A program made the translations under genes and the position numbers. Positions 16,997-26,166 of a DNA stretch of 64,000 nt are shown here, in pieces. The stretch's first letter is position 1. Each line of letters starts with the position of its first letter. Under the pieces are notes generated by a model. It was not told the origin of the DNA. It worked only from the letters and a program-made list of their open reading frames with translations, and did no database searches. This DNA is from Paenibacillus senegalimassiliensis (GTDB lineage Bacteria; Bacillota; Bacilli; Paenibacillales; Paenibacillaceae). The stretch is from positions 295,368 to 359,367 of the forward strand of contig NZ_LN909045.1 in the NCBI RefSeq assembly GCF_001486585.1, written 5' to 3'.

Positions 16997-17106
16997 TGTA
17001 GAAATTCAAAAAATCATCGTTGAATATTAAATGTTCTTGGTCAGGTCAACCGCTAGAATGGGGTTACAGACGTTAGAGAGACACAGTTCAGAAAGGAGCA
17101 AGACGC

Positions 17107-18078
17107 ATGGAAACTTCGGATGTAGCGGTAGCCAAGTCGCCCCGCGTGGGGGGACAGGAGCCGAAGGAGTGGAGAAGGCATCCGGCATGGCGGAGATTCA
17201 AGACGAACATTCCGCTGCTGCTTATGTTTTTGCCGGTGCTGCTATTTTACCTGATCTTCCGCTATGCTCCCATCGGGGGCTTGATCATTGCTTTTAAAGA
17301 TTACAATTTCTACGATGGTGTGATGAACAGTCCCTGGGTAGGCACGTATTATTTCGAGATGCTGTTCCAGGACCCTCGCACTTTGCAAATTATCCGAAAT
17401 ACGTTGATGCTTAGTCTGCTAAATATTGTCCTAGGCTTCCCGATCCCGATTCTGCTGGCTATTATGCTGAACGAGGTTCGGATCATGTCCTTTAAGAAAA
17501 CGGTCCAGACAATCGTGTATATGCCCCACTTCTTGTCCTGGGTCATCATCGGGATGCTGGTCACGACGATCTTCTCTATGGAGAACGGCATGGTGAACCG
17601 CCTGGTAACCTCCTTGACGGGAGAGGCGTATCCGTTCATGTACGAGAAGGCCTCCTGGGTAGCCATCTTCATAAGCTCCGGCATTTGGAAGGACATGGGC
17701 TTCAACGCCATCATCTACCTGGCGGCTTTAACCTCCATTAACCCGAGCCTGTATGAAGCAGCAGGTATGGACGGCGCCAGCAAGCTGCGGCAAATCTGGC
17801 ATATTACACTGCCTGGTATTCGTTCAACCATCATCTTGCTGATGATCTTGTCCATGGGAAGGGTGATGGAGGTGGGGTTTGATCAGGTATTTATGCTCCA
17901 GAACTCGAATGTCAACGAAATTGCCGATGTAATCAGCACGTACATTTACCGGATTGGCTTGCAGGGGGCACAATTCAGCCTGACTACAGCCATGGGATTA
18001 TTTGAATCATTGGTGGCATTCATTCTAGTGTTCACCGCGAACTATATTGCTCGCAAATTTAATGAAGGACTATGGTAA
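17107..18078 (+). CDS. ABC sugar permease, LplB type (CUT1)
   Basis: A 323-residue permease with six hydrophobic segments after a 30-residue polar N-terminus. The EAA loop is at about 218-237 (E-A-A-G-M-D-G-A-S-K-L-R-Q-I-W-H-I). It is the first gene of the oligosaccharide operon. LplB/YtcP-class importers in Paenibacillus and Bacillus usually lack a dedicated ATPase gene and share one such as MsmX; none is present here. GAAAGGAGC lies eight bases before the ATG. It forms a heterodimer with the next gene product. Confidence 0.95.
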   Translation: METSDVAVAKSPRVGGQEPKEWRRHPAWRRFKTNIPLLLMFLPVLLFYLIFRYAPIGGLIIAFKDYNFYDGVMNSPWVGTYYFEMLFQDPRTLQIIRNTLMLSLLNIVLGFPIPILLAIMLNEVRIMSFKKTVQTIVYMPHFLSWVIIGMLVTTIFSMENGMVNRLVTSLTGEAYPFMYEKASWVAIFISSGIWKDMGFNAIIYLAALTSINPSLYEAAGMDGASKLRQIWHITLPGIRSTIILLMILSMGRVMEVGFDQVFMLQNSNVNEIADVISTYIYRIGLQGAQFSLTTAMGLFESLVAFILVFTANYIARKFNEGLW

Positions 18079-18090
18079 GGGGGAGAAAGA

Positions 18091-18960
18091 ATGCGGGCTA
18101 GCCGAGGAGAGAAGTTATTTTACTTCTTCAACTACGTAGTGCTGACACTGATTGCCTTAAGCTGCATTCTGCCGCTTCTGAATGTGGTTGCCCTGTCGCT
18201 CAGCGGTGCCAGCGCAGTGGCTAGCGGAAGGGTGACGATTTGGCCGGTAGATTTCAGCTTCTACTCGTTCAAGAGCTTGTTCTCTGGAACGCCTATTGTA
18301 CGGTCATTCTGGAATAGTGTGCAAATTACGCTGATTGGTACGGGACTGAGTATGGCTGTAACCATCATGGCCGCCTATCCCCTGTCTAGAAGACAATTTT
18401 ACAGTCGGCGATTCTTCACGATGGCGATGGTGTTTACGATGATTTTCAATGGGGGGCTGATTCCTACTTATCTGGTGGTGCAAAATCTGGGACTGGTGAA
18501 CAGCTATGCCGCCTTATGGTTACCGGGGCTGGTGAGCACGTACAACATGCTACTGATGCGCTCGTCCTTCGAGCAGTTGCCAGGTGAAGTGGATGAGGCA
18601 GCGAAAATTGATGGCTGTGGTGAGCTGGGTATTCTGCTAAAAATTGTCCTGCCACTCTCCAAGCCGATGCTGGCTACGCTGTCGCTATTCTACGGCGTAG
18701 GATACTGGAACGCATTTATGAGTGTCATGATTTATATCAATGATACAGCCAAATACAATATGACCGTGCTGGTCCAGAACATGATCAAATCGACCTCAGT
18801 GGTCCAGGATTTCACAGATCCCACGATGGTTGCGAATATGACGCCGGAGGGGATTCGGTCGGCAGCGGTGATCGTGATGATTATTCCGATTTTGGCAGTT
18901 TATCCTTTATTGCAAAAATATTTTGTAAAGGGTGTTATGCTTGGTTCTATTAAAGGCTGA
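18091..18960 (+). CDS. ABC sugar permease, LplC/YtcP type (CUT1)
   Basis: A 289-residue permease with six hydrophobic segments. The EAA loop is at about 168-185 (D-E-A-A-K-I-D-G-C-G-E-L-G-I-L-L-K-I). The C-terminus V-K-G-V-M-L-G-S-I-K-G is the classic end of YtcP/LplC proteins. It begins 12 bases after the LplB-type gene with GGGGGAG as ribosome site. It is the second half of the oligosaccharide channel. Confidence 0.95.
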   Translation: MRASRGEKLFYFFNYVVLTLIALSCILPLLNVVALSLSGASAVASGRVTIWPVDFSFYSFKSLFSGTPIVRSFWNSVQITLIGTGLSMAVTIMAAYPLSRRQFYSRRFFTMAMVFTMIFNGGLIPTYLVVQNLGLVNSYAALWLPGLVSTYNMLLMRSSFEQLPGEVDEAAKIDGCGELGILLKIVLPLSKPMLATLSLFYGVGYWNAFMSVMIYINDTAKYNMTVLVQNMIKSTSVVQDFTDPTMVANMTPEGIRSAAVIVMIIPILAVYPLLQKYFVKGVMLGSIKG

Positions 18961-19008
18961 GCTTGCTCCATATATATCTAATCAGAAAAGAAAGAGGGGT
19001 AGTTCATC

Positions 19009-20682
19009 GTGGCAAACATAATCAAGAAATGGGCAACAACCATGATGCTGATCAGCTTGGGAGGCAGTCTGCTGGCGGGTTGTTCGGGCAACTCGAATGC
19101 CGGACAGCAGGGAAATGGAGCCGCTGGTGGCAATGGCGAAGCACGCAGCAGCATTACGTCAACAATTTATGATCGGGGTTCAGTCCCTAACGGTATGGGA
19201 ACCATCGAGGACAATATGTGGACGAAGTGGATTAATGATAACGGCCCGGCCAATGTGAAATTCGTAGCCATACCGCGCTGGGAATCACAGTCCAAGCTGA
19301 ATGTGCTGTTTGCTTCGGGCAGTGCGCCCGACTTGATCTTTGAATTTGGGACTTCGATTCGCAACCAATTTTTTGATCAGAAGCAATTGCTCCCTCTGGA
19401 TGATCTGATTGAGCAGCATAGTGTGGAGTACAAGGCCTTGATGGAGAAATACCCGCAGCTTAAGCAAGCTGGCACGAAAACCGATGGCAAATTGTATGAG
19501 GTAGGGCGTATTAACGAGGTGTATCCGCTCGTCAGCTTATTCATCCGTGAAGACTGGCTTGAGAAGCTAAATTTGGAAGCGCCTACAACGGAAGAGGAAA
19601 TGATTGCAGTCGCCAAGGCCTTTACGGAGCAGGACCCTGATGGCAACGGCGTGGCTGATACCTATGGACTGAGCGGCCTCAAGTTTGGTGATTCCTCCGG
19701 ACTTTATAAATTCATGTATAACGCCAACTGGGTGAATCTCGAGGAGAATGGCGAAATTGCCGTGGGACTCAACAACATGAAGGAAGCAACGGCATTCAAG
19801 CGCAACCTGTACGAGGCGGGCGTCGTGGATAAGGATTTTCTCACCGATAAGGATGGCTCCAAGGCCAAGCAGGATTTCCTGAATGGCAAGATTGGCATGT
19901 ATGCCTTCATGACGGCTGATTATACCAGCTTCGCCTCCAGAGAGCTGGATACCCTGATGAAGAATGTACCGGAAGCCAAGCTGAAGGTCATTCCGCTACC
20001 GAAGACCTCTGTGGGCCAATTCAACCCGGTATGGAACAATCCGGTGCAAATGACGGCGGTGGTGAACGCGCGGGCCAAAGACCCTGAGGCGGTCATGAAG
20101 CACATCGATTTTCTGACAAAGGTGGAGACGGGGCGTACCTTCAAGAATGGGATTGAAGGCGTTCATTATCAGCTTGAAGCGGATGGGAAGCCGGTCATTA
20201 CCGATCTTGATAAATTTAAAAATGAAGTCAGTTGGGCCTCTGATTACGATTTGATATACACGCGGCTGGAGGAAGGGAAATACGGTTACGCGGAGACGCA
20301 ATTCGATGAGAGCATTCCTTATCAGAAGGAAGCACTGCGCTTGTTCCGCGAATCAATGGCAACGTATATGAACGATTTGCCCGTGGGGGAAGGCTTAACC
20401 CACTCCGAGCATATGCCTCAATTGCCTAAGGAGCTGCAGGTGAAATTCAGTAATGTGACCTCGGCCATCGACGATATCTTCACAAGAGCTATCATTAGCG
20501 GCAGCAATTATCCGCTGGAGCAAGCAAATGCAGAGGCCATCAAGCAATGGGAAACGGGCGGCGGACCGGAAATTGAAAGCTGGTACAAGGAATGGTGGGG
20601 CAAGGAAAAGGACAATGTCCTGGTCTGGAGCGATTTCTATGAAATTTATGAACAGCAGCAGGTAGCCTTTAAGTCAGAATAA
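19009..20682 (+). CDS. Extracellular solute-binding lipoprotein, LplA/YtcQ type
   Basis: A 557-residue lipoprotein starting at a GTG with GAGGGG about ten bases upstream. The signal ends in L-L-A-G-C (Cys25), followed by a Gly/Asn/Ala-rich linker. The rest is a large type 1 sugar-binding fold, including the calcium-loop-like D-P-D-G-N-G-V-A-D-T near 208-217 that is typical of this class. It captures the oligosaccharide for the two permeases encoded upstream. The length, about 100 residues longer than monosaccharide binders, fits an oligosaccharide ligand. A hairpin follows the gene, which may stabilise its mRNA and raise its level over the downstream enzymes. Confidence 0.95.
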   Translation: MANIIKKWATTMMLISLGGSLLAGCSGNSNAGQQGNGAAGGNGEARSSITSTIYDRGSVPNGMGTIEDNMWTKWINDNGPANVKFVAIPRWESQSKLNVLFASGSAPDLIFEFGTSIRNQFFDQKQLLPLDDLIEQHSVEYKALMEKYPQLKQAGTKTDGKLYEVGRINEVYPLVSLFIREDWLEKLNLEAPTTEEEMIAVAKAFTEQDPDGNGVADTYGLSGLKFGDSSGLYKFMYNANWVNLEENGEIAVGLNNMKEATAFKRNLYEAGVVDKDFLTDKDGSKAKQDFLNGKIGMYAFMTADYTSFASRELDTLMKNVPEAKLKVIPLPKTSVGQFNPVWNNPVQMTAVVNARAKDPEAVMKHIDFLTKVETGRTFKNGIEGVHYQLEADGKPVITDLDKFKNEVSWASDYDLIYTRLEEGKYGYAETQFDESIPYQKEALRLFRESMATYMNDLPVGEGLTHSEHMPQLPKELQVKFSNVTSAIDDIFTRAIISGSNYPLEQANAEAIKQWETGGGPEIESWYKEWWGKEKDNVLVWSDFYEIYEQQQVAFKSE

Positions 20683-20696
20683 TCTTTCATTATATT

Positions 20697-20737
20697 GCGG
20701 AGCGGTCTCCCCATTTGGCGGAGGCCTGCTCTGCGCT
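20697..20737 (+). other. RNA hairpin between binding-protein and hydrolase genes
   Basis: GCGGAGCGGTCTCC can pair, with G-U pairs and one bulge, with GGAGGCCTGCTCTGCGC. No T-run follows, so it looks like an mRNA-stabilising or processing hairpin rather than a terminator. Confidence 0.5.
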
Positions 20738-20808
20738 TGAAGAGAAGCATGGTGAACAACTAGTCGGAGAGCCGGTATGGAGCTAGAACAAGGAGAGGAT
20801 GGGTAGCA

Positions 20809-21939
20809 ATGGGAGAAGCGCGGACTTGGAGAGATGAGGCTTGGAAGCAAGCTTTGAGCAAGACGTTAAGGAATACCACCCGCATTGGGGCGGGGTTCCC
20901 TCATGCCAGTCAGGGTGGTGTGTACGAGTTGGCATCCCCTGAGTGGTGGACGGCCGGCTTTTGGCCAGGGATGCTCTGGCAACTGTACGGGGATAGCCAG
21001 CGGCCTGAGCTGAAAGAGATTGCCGAGCAATGCGAAGCTGCACTGGATGCCGTGATGGACGCTTACCTTCGGCTGGATCACGATATCGGCTTCATGTGGA
21101 CGTTGACCAGTGTAGCCAATTACAAGCTGACGGGCAATGAAACGTCGCGGATTCGCGCGCTCAAGGCGGCGAATTTCCTGGCCGCCCGCTTTAATATAAG
21201 AGGCCGTTACATTCGGGCGTGGAATCCTTGGAGGGAAGGAGAACGCAATGAAGGCATTGCCATCATCGACTGCTGCATGAATATGCCACTCTTGTTCTGG
21301 GCCTCCCGTACAAGTGGTGATCCTCGCTATGCTCATGTCGCGGAGGAGCATTTGAATACGGTGCTGGCACATTTTATCAGACCGGATGGCTCTGTGTACC
21401 ATATGGTGGAGTTTGATCCCCATACGGGAGAACGGATCAAGCCATGGGCTGGCCAGGGACATGCGGCTGAGTCGGCCTGGTCTCGGGGCTCTGCCTGGGC
21501 AATTTACGGCCTGGCTTTGGGCTATCATCATACAGGCCGCGATGAATATCTGAGGGCGGCCCAGCAGACGGCGGCCTTCTTCCTGAGCAGACTGCCGGAG
21601 GATCAGGTGCCGGCCTGGGATTTCCGTGCTCCCGAGGAATTACAAGGCCTGCGGGATAGCTCGGCAGGAGCCTGTGCCGCCAGCGGCCTTTTGCTGCTGG
21701 CCCAGCAGACGGAAGGAGCAGACGCTATATTTTACCGGGAGCGGGGAGAGAAAATCTTGAAGTCCCTGTATGAGCGTTATGGTGCCTGGGATGATGCCGC
21801 TGAGGAAGGACTGCTTCTCCATGGGACCAGCAACTATCCGCAGGGAAGCAATATTGATGTTCCGCTGATTTATGGTGATTTCTATTTTGTAGAGGGGCTG
21901 GCCCGCTTGAAGGGCTGCGGTCCCTTTTACTGGGAATAA
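20809..21939 (+). CDS. GH88 unsaturated glucuronyl hydrolase
   Basis: A 376-residue (alpha/alpha)6 enzyme of family GH88, which removes the 4,5-unsaturated uronic acid left on oligosaccharides by polysaccharide lyases. The catalytic aspartate region L-D-H-D-I-G-F-M-W (Asp90/Asp92) and the second aspartate in I-I-D-C-C-M-N-M (Asp154) match the pair known from the Bacillus GL1 enzyme. H-A-A-E-S-A-W-S-R-G-S-A-W is also typical. There is no signal peptide, so it works in the cytosol on imported oligosaccharides. This gene is the best evidence that the operon handles uronic-acid-containing, lyase-cut glycans. AAGGAGAGG lies 13 bases before the ATG. Confidence 0.93.
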   Translation: MGEARTWRDEAWKQALSKTLRNTTRIGAGFPHASQGGVYELASPEWWTAGFWPGMLWQLYGDSQRPELKEIAEQCEAALDAVMDAYLRLDHDIGFMWTLTSVANYKLTGNETSRIRALKAANFLAARFNIRGRYIRAWNPWREGERNEGIAIIDCCMNMPLLFWASRTSGDPRYAHVAEEHLNTVLAHFIRPDGSVYHMVEFDPHTGERIKPWAGQGHAAESAWSRGSAWAIYGLALGYHHTGRDEYLRAAQQTAAFFLSRLPEDQVPAWDFRAPEELQGLRDSSAGACAASGLLLLAQQTEGADAIFYRERGEKILKSLYERYGAWDDAAEEGLLLHGTSNYPQGSNIDVPLIYGDFYFVEGLARLKGCGPFYWE

Positions 21940-21954
21940 GAAGGGGTGAATGGT

Positions 21955-23835
21955 ATGAGCAGCAGGGTGCCTCATCAAACAATCGGCTCCAATCCATTAG
22001 TCACGAAGAAGGATTTGCAGCACGCTTTATTGCAGTTAACCGATCCCCTACGGGATTTCTATAGTGAGGGTAGGGCACGCTTGCAGCTCAGCGGAGCAGG
22101 GGCAGGGCATTCGGATGAGGTTGCTGGCCTGGAAGGCTTCTCGCGAGTGCTCTGGGGCCTTGTCCCCATGCTGGCTGGGGGAGCGGATAATGAGGAGTTA
22201 TGGTCCATTTGCATGGAGGGAATCATCCACGGAACAACCCCCACGCATCCCGAATATTGGGGTGATGTGGCGGATTACGATCAGCGCCTTGTGGAAATGG
22301 CCGCATTAGGATTGGCGTTATGTCTCATTCCAGAGCGAATCTGGGAGCCGCTGGGGGAGCAGGAGCAGCGCCATCTATACAAATGGCTAAATCAGATTAA
22401 CGAGCACCCGTGTCATGATTGTAATTGGTTGTTCTTTCAGGTGATGGTCAATTTGGGCTTTCGCCAAATCGGTGAGCCGTATGATTCGATGCAAATGGAG
22501 CACAACCTGCTGCGTATTGAGGAGTTCTATCTGGATAACGGTTGGTATAGTGACGGGATTGGGGGACATAGCGATTACTATATTCCTTTTGCGATGCATT
22601 ACTATGCCTTGATTTATGCCAAGCTGATGAATAAGGAGGACCCTGAGCGCTGTGACAGATTCAAAGGCCGGGCGCTCCAGTTCGCCGATCAATTCCTGCA
22701 TTGGTTCGCCGCGGATGGTTCCGCATTGCCCTACGGGCGTAGCTTGACCTATCGATTCGCTCAGTCTGCTTTCTGGAGTGCGTTTGCTTTTGCCGGGTTG
22801 GGAACGGATCGCTGGACTCCCGGCGTCATTAAGGGGATGCTGTTAAGGAATTTGCGCTGGTGGTTCAAGCAGCCTATCCTGGATGCGACGGCCCTCCTGA
22901 CGGTAGGGTATGCCTATCCTAATCTGATTATGGCGGAGAACTACAACGCCCCCGGATCACCATATTGGGCGTTGAAGGCTTTCCTCGTACTGGCGCTGCC
23001 GGATGATGATGCTTTTTGGAGGGAGCCCGAGCAGGAGATGCCGGAGATGGCCTCGATTTCTGTACAGGCGGACCCGCATCTGGTGTTGTGCCGCGATGAG
23101 TCCGGTCATGTTGCCGCCTTTAACAGCGGGCACCTTGCTACAAATGGACATACTCATACATCGGCCAAATACGAGAAGTTCGTGTACTCGACGCAGTTCG
23201 GATTCAGTGTGCCCCGGGCGGAATGGGGACTTGGCCAAAGTGCGGCCGACTCCATGCTCGCCTTAAGCGAGAAGGACGACTACTTATACCGTGTCAGACG
23301 CCGGAACGAGCAGGCCTGGATTAAGGATAATGTGCTGCATGCAGTCTGGAGACCTTGGCAGGATGTAGAAGTGCGTACCTGGATTGTAGCCGGTTTACCT
23401 TGGCATATTCGTATTCACCGAGTAGATACCCGGCGGTCGCTGGATGCTGCGGAGGGGGGATTTGCGCTGGGTCTGGGACCAGAGCATGTGGAGCGGAAAT
23501 CGCCAGAGCAGGCTGTAGCTATGGGAACCCACGGCGCTAGCGCGGTGCGAAGCCTACAGGGGTATGAGCGTTGCGATATCATTCGTGCTGATGCCAATAC
23601 GAATGTGCTCTTTCCACGAACGGTGCTGCCCATGCTGCACGTATCTCTTGAGCCGGGAACTCACTGGCTTGCGTCGGCTATTTACGGCGGCACTGGCAAC
23701 CCGGGCATGGACCTAACGGATGTGCTGGAGAAGTGGTCACCTGAATCGTTGAAGGTTACTTTTGACCGGGAAACGACTAGAATTACAACTTGTGCTGGTG
23801 AGGAGATATGTATAGATATACGGGGGAGGTCGTGA
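21955..23835 (+). CDS. DUF2264 protein, probable glycoside hydrolase (GH154-like)
   Basis: A 626-residue protein of the DUF2264 (PF10022) family: an N-terminal helical domain (to about 380) with G-L-E-G-F-S-R-V-L-W-G-L and H-D-C-N-W-L-F-F-Q-V-M-V-N, then a beta-rich half. From memory, this family overlaps CAZy GH154, where a beta-glucuronidase has been described; I hold that link loosely. No export signal is present. ATG 21955 is chosen (AAGGGG eight bases upstream) over a GTG at 21946. In this operon it probably acts on saturated uronic acid or the next sugar in the same imported oligosaccharide. Confidence 0.8.
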   Translation: MSSRVPHQTIGSNPLVTKKDLQHALLQLTDPLRDFYSEGRARLQLSGAGAGHSDEVAGLEGFSRVLWGLVPMLAGGADNEELWSICMEGIIHGTTPTHPEYWGDVADYDQRLVEMAALGLALCLIPERIWEPLGEQEQRHLYKWLNQINEHPCHDCNWLFFQVMVNLGFRQIGEPYDSMQMEHNLLRIEEFYLDNGWYSDGIGGHSDYYIPFAMHYYALIYAKLMNKEDPERCDRFKGRALQFADQFLHWFAADGSALPYGRSLTYRFAQSAFWSAFAFAGLGTDRWTPGVIKGMLLRNLRWWFKQPILDATALLTVGYAYPNLIMAENYNAPGSPYWALKAFLVLALPDDDAFWREPEQEMPEMASISVQADPHLVLCRDESGHVAAFNSGHLATNGHTHTSAKYEKFVYSTQFGFSVPRAEWGLGQSAADSMLALSEKDDYLYRVRRRNEQAWIKDNVLHAVWRPWQDVEVRTWIVAGLPWHIRIHRVDTRRSLDAAEGGFALGLGPEHVERKSPEQAVAMGTHGASAVRSLQGYERCDIIRADANTNVLFPRTVLPMLHVSLEPGTHWLASAIYGGTGNPGMDLTDVLEKWSPESLKVTFDRETTRITTCAGEEICIDIRGRS

Positions 23836-23840
23836 TACCG

Positions 23841-25688
23841 ATGAATCTTTATCGTCAGGTGCACAAGCAAACTCTATTGCCGCTTCAATTGCCCTATTAT
23901 GCCAGGGGCGCGGCGGGAGCAGCCTTCTGGAAGTCTTTAAGGCACCAGTGCCAGGCTTCGGGTGACCTTGGGGAGCTTCAAGCGGAGGGGGAGCGGCTAG
24001 TGGCTTCTCCACCCGTGGAGCTTACCTATTCGCTATTCGCGTTGTTTCGTACGCGTGGCTCCAGACTGGAGTATGAGCGCGTATACTTTGCCAAGCGGCG
24101 CAGGCTTAACACTTTTGCCTTGCTGTCCTTGCTTGATTCGGATTCAGAAGCAGCAGACGTATACTTTGCAGCCTTGCTGGATGTGTTGTGGTCCATTTGT
24201 AGTGAGTTCACCTGGTGTCTACCCGCTCATGTGGGAGAGGAACGGCCTGTCTCGGAGACAATCGATTTGTTCGCGGCAGAAACGGGCTTTGCACTCGCAG
24301 AAATTTCGCTGCTGCTAGGTGAGCGTTTGCCCCGGATGCTGCGAGAGCGCATGGCTGAACAGGTTGAGGCACGGCTGTTCAAGCCTTTTCTGGAGCAAGG
24401 ACCCTACGAGTGGGAGGAAGCGAGGCATAATTGGGCAGCAGTTTGCGGTGGCTCGATAGGCGCAGCGGCCTTGCTGCTCCTCCAGGAGGCGAAGGACGCT
24501 CCTCGGCTGGCAAGTATTCTGGAGAGGACCGAGCGGGCCATGTCCTTTTATTTGCAGGGCTTTGGAGAAGACGGAGCTTGTCTGGAGGGGTTGGATTACT
24601 GGAATTACGGATTTGGCTATTTCGTCTATTATGCGGATCTGTTGTATCATCGCAGCGGCGGGGAAATGAATTGGTTTGCTCTGGATCAGGTGAAGCGAAT
24701 TGCTACATTCCAGCAGAAGTGCTTCCTGGGCGGGTTTTCCGTTGCCAATTTCTCCGATGCGCTACCTGAGGCTCGTGTTCAGCTTGGTCTATCTCATTAC
24801 TTGGCTGAGAAGTATAAGGGAGAGGTCGCGGTTCCACCTGAGAGACTGCGGGCGGAGTACAGCAGGGACCATTGCAGCCGTTGGGCCCCGGCCTTGCGTA
24901 ATTTGATTTGGAGAGATTATGAAACAATTCATACGGAATGGGCGGCTGATGATTTCTATCTGGAGCAAGCAGAGTGGTTGATCTCACGGTATGAATGGGC
25001 AGGAGACATGTATGGTTTCGCCGCCAAGGGCGGACATAATGGAGAGCCGCACAATCATAATGATCTGGGTCATTTTCTGCTTGTGGGGCATGGGCAATCC
25101 TTCTTATCCGATTTAGGTTGTGGCGAATACACGCGGGATTATTTTGGTGCAGACCGGTATCATTATGATGCCAATGGATCGCAAGGGCATTCGGTGCCAC
25201 AGATCGATGGTATTATGCAGAACCCAGGCGCAGAGCGGAAGGCGGTGGTGTTGGAACAAGCTACAAGCACCGAGGAATGCCGTCTCGTTCTGGAATTGTC
25301 GGCAGCCTACCCCTGTGAGGGTTTACAGAGCTTCCGAAGATCTTGGGTATGGCAGAAAACAGGTCTGCCCAGCTTGTTGCTACAGGATGATTTTCAATTT
25401 GCCAAAGTGCCGGGAAGCCTGATCGAACGCTTTGTAACTTTGATTAAGCCTGATCTTTCGCTGAAAGGAACATTCGTGTTGCGATGCGGAGAACTGGCGG
25501 TTGAGATACATTATGATGCTCATCAGTTGAACCTTGAGGTATATGAACAGAGCTTTCGCGATCACTTCGGGAATGATGTACGATGGTATGCGCTGGACTT
25601 CTCCCTGCTTAAGCAGGAGATGGCTTGCCGGATTGACTTCCGGTTTGCATTTGTACAGCTTGAAGGGGAGCGTAGGGGCAGGGAGTGA
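23841..25688 (+). CDS. Heparinase II/III-like protein (oligo-uronide lyase candidate)
   Basis: About 615 residues: an (alpha/alpha) toroid N-terminal half and a beta-sandwich beginning near F-A-A-K-G-G-H-N-G-E-P-H-N-H-N-D-L-G-H-F. That stretch holds the His/Asn-rich metal and catalytic surface of the heparinase II/III superfamily. There is no signal peptide, so a cytosolic exo-type lyase acting on imported oligosaccharides is most likely, feeding GH88. Two starts are possible: ATG 23808 overlaps the upstream gene and has GAGGAG only two bases away; ATG 23841 has GGGGGAGG at 11 bases and begins at the conserved part, so it is preferred. PL family and substrate cannot be fixed by eye. Confidence 0.82.
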   Translation: MNLYRQVHKQTLLPLQLPYYARGAAGAAFWKSLRHQCQASGDLGELQAEGERLVASPPVELTYSLFALFRTRGSRLEYERVYFAKRRRLNTFALLSLLDSDSEAADVYFAALLDVLWSICSEFTWCLPAHVGEERPVSETIDLFAAETGFALAEISLLLGERLPRMLRERMAEQVEARLFKPFLEQGPYEWEEARHNWAAVCGGSIGAAALLLLQEAKDAPRLASILERTERAMSFYLQGFGEDGACLEGLDYWNYGFGYFVYYADLLYHRSGGEMNWFALDQVKRIATFQQKCFLGGFSVANFSDALPEARVQLGLSHYLAEKYKGEVAVPPERLRAEYSRDHCSRWAPALRNLIWRDYETIHTEWAADDFYLEQAEWLISRYEWAGDMYGFAAKGGHNGEPHNHNDLGHFLLVGHGQSFLSDLGCGEYTRDYFGADRYHYDANGSQGHSVPQIDGIMQNPGAERKAVVLEQATSTEECRLVLELSAAYPCEGLQSFRRSWVWQKTGLPSLLLQDDFQFAKVPGSLIERFVTLIKPDLSLKGTFVLRCGELAVEIHYDAHQLNLEVYEQSFRDHFGNDVRWYALDFSLLKQEMACRIDFRFAFVQLEGERRGRE

Positions 25689-25717
25689 GATTACATATCA
25701 CCGAGTGATAACGAAGC

Positions 25718-25772
25718 AAAAGCAGCAGATGCTTTAAGGGGTTGACCCTTACCTATAGCATCTGCTGCTTTT
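25718..25772. terminator. Terminator of the oligosaccharide operon
   Basis: A perfect 16-base-pair stem (25718-25733 with 25757-25772) flanked by A-runs on the left and T-runs on the right. It can terminate transcripts from both sides, including the small minus-strand gene at 25806-25985. Confidence 0.85.
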
Positions 25773-25805
25773 ACATGAGGTAGAATATATACTTCCTGAA
25801 CAAGA

Positions 25806-25985
25806 TTACCCCTTCTCAATCAACTCAAGCTTCTCCAAAATTCTCACCGTTGTAATGGCAGACAAACGGACGGCCAGTTCCACGCTGGCCTTAGAAATGC
25901 CTTCGCTTTCCAGCGCATCGCGGTTGATCAGGTGCAACTCTTCCATAACCTCATCCACGAGCTTATGTACAATCGCTTTTTCCAT
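25806..25985 (-). CDS. 59-residue conserved-looking small protein, unknown function
   Basis: An acidic, all-helical 59-residue protein with Glu/Leu/Val-rich amphipathic segments and no membrane helix. It reads M-E-K-A-I-V-H-K-L-V-D-E-V at the start and ends in L-E-L-I-E-K-G. A GGGGGTG ribosome site lies five bases before the ATG. Codon use looks normal for the neighbourhood and a terminator stands just downstream. No family was recognised; a small regulatory or adaptor protein is possible but unproven. Confidence 0.55.
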   Translation of the reverse strand: MEKAIVHKLVDEVMEELHLINRDALESEGISKASVELAVRLSAITTVRILEKLELIEKG

Positions 25986-26166
25986 AATTACACCCCCATT
26001 CTTCTTGTTGTAATGGCTCTTCTATAAATATCGACCAAGTTATGCATTTTTCTTTGGCCGTTCAACGAATCTACCCAAAATTTATACAGGTCCCGGCAGG
26101 AGAGAGGCAATTATGGGGGAGGGACGATGATATAGAAGGAAGTGGAAGGGGAGAAAACTAGTTTGA

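Noticed and set aside
23841..25688. Heparin as the specific substrate of the heparinase II/III-like protein
   Set aside because: The superfamily covers many acidic glycans, and no sequence mark here allows a heparin-specific call.
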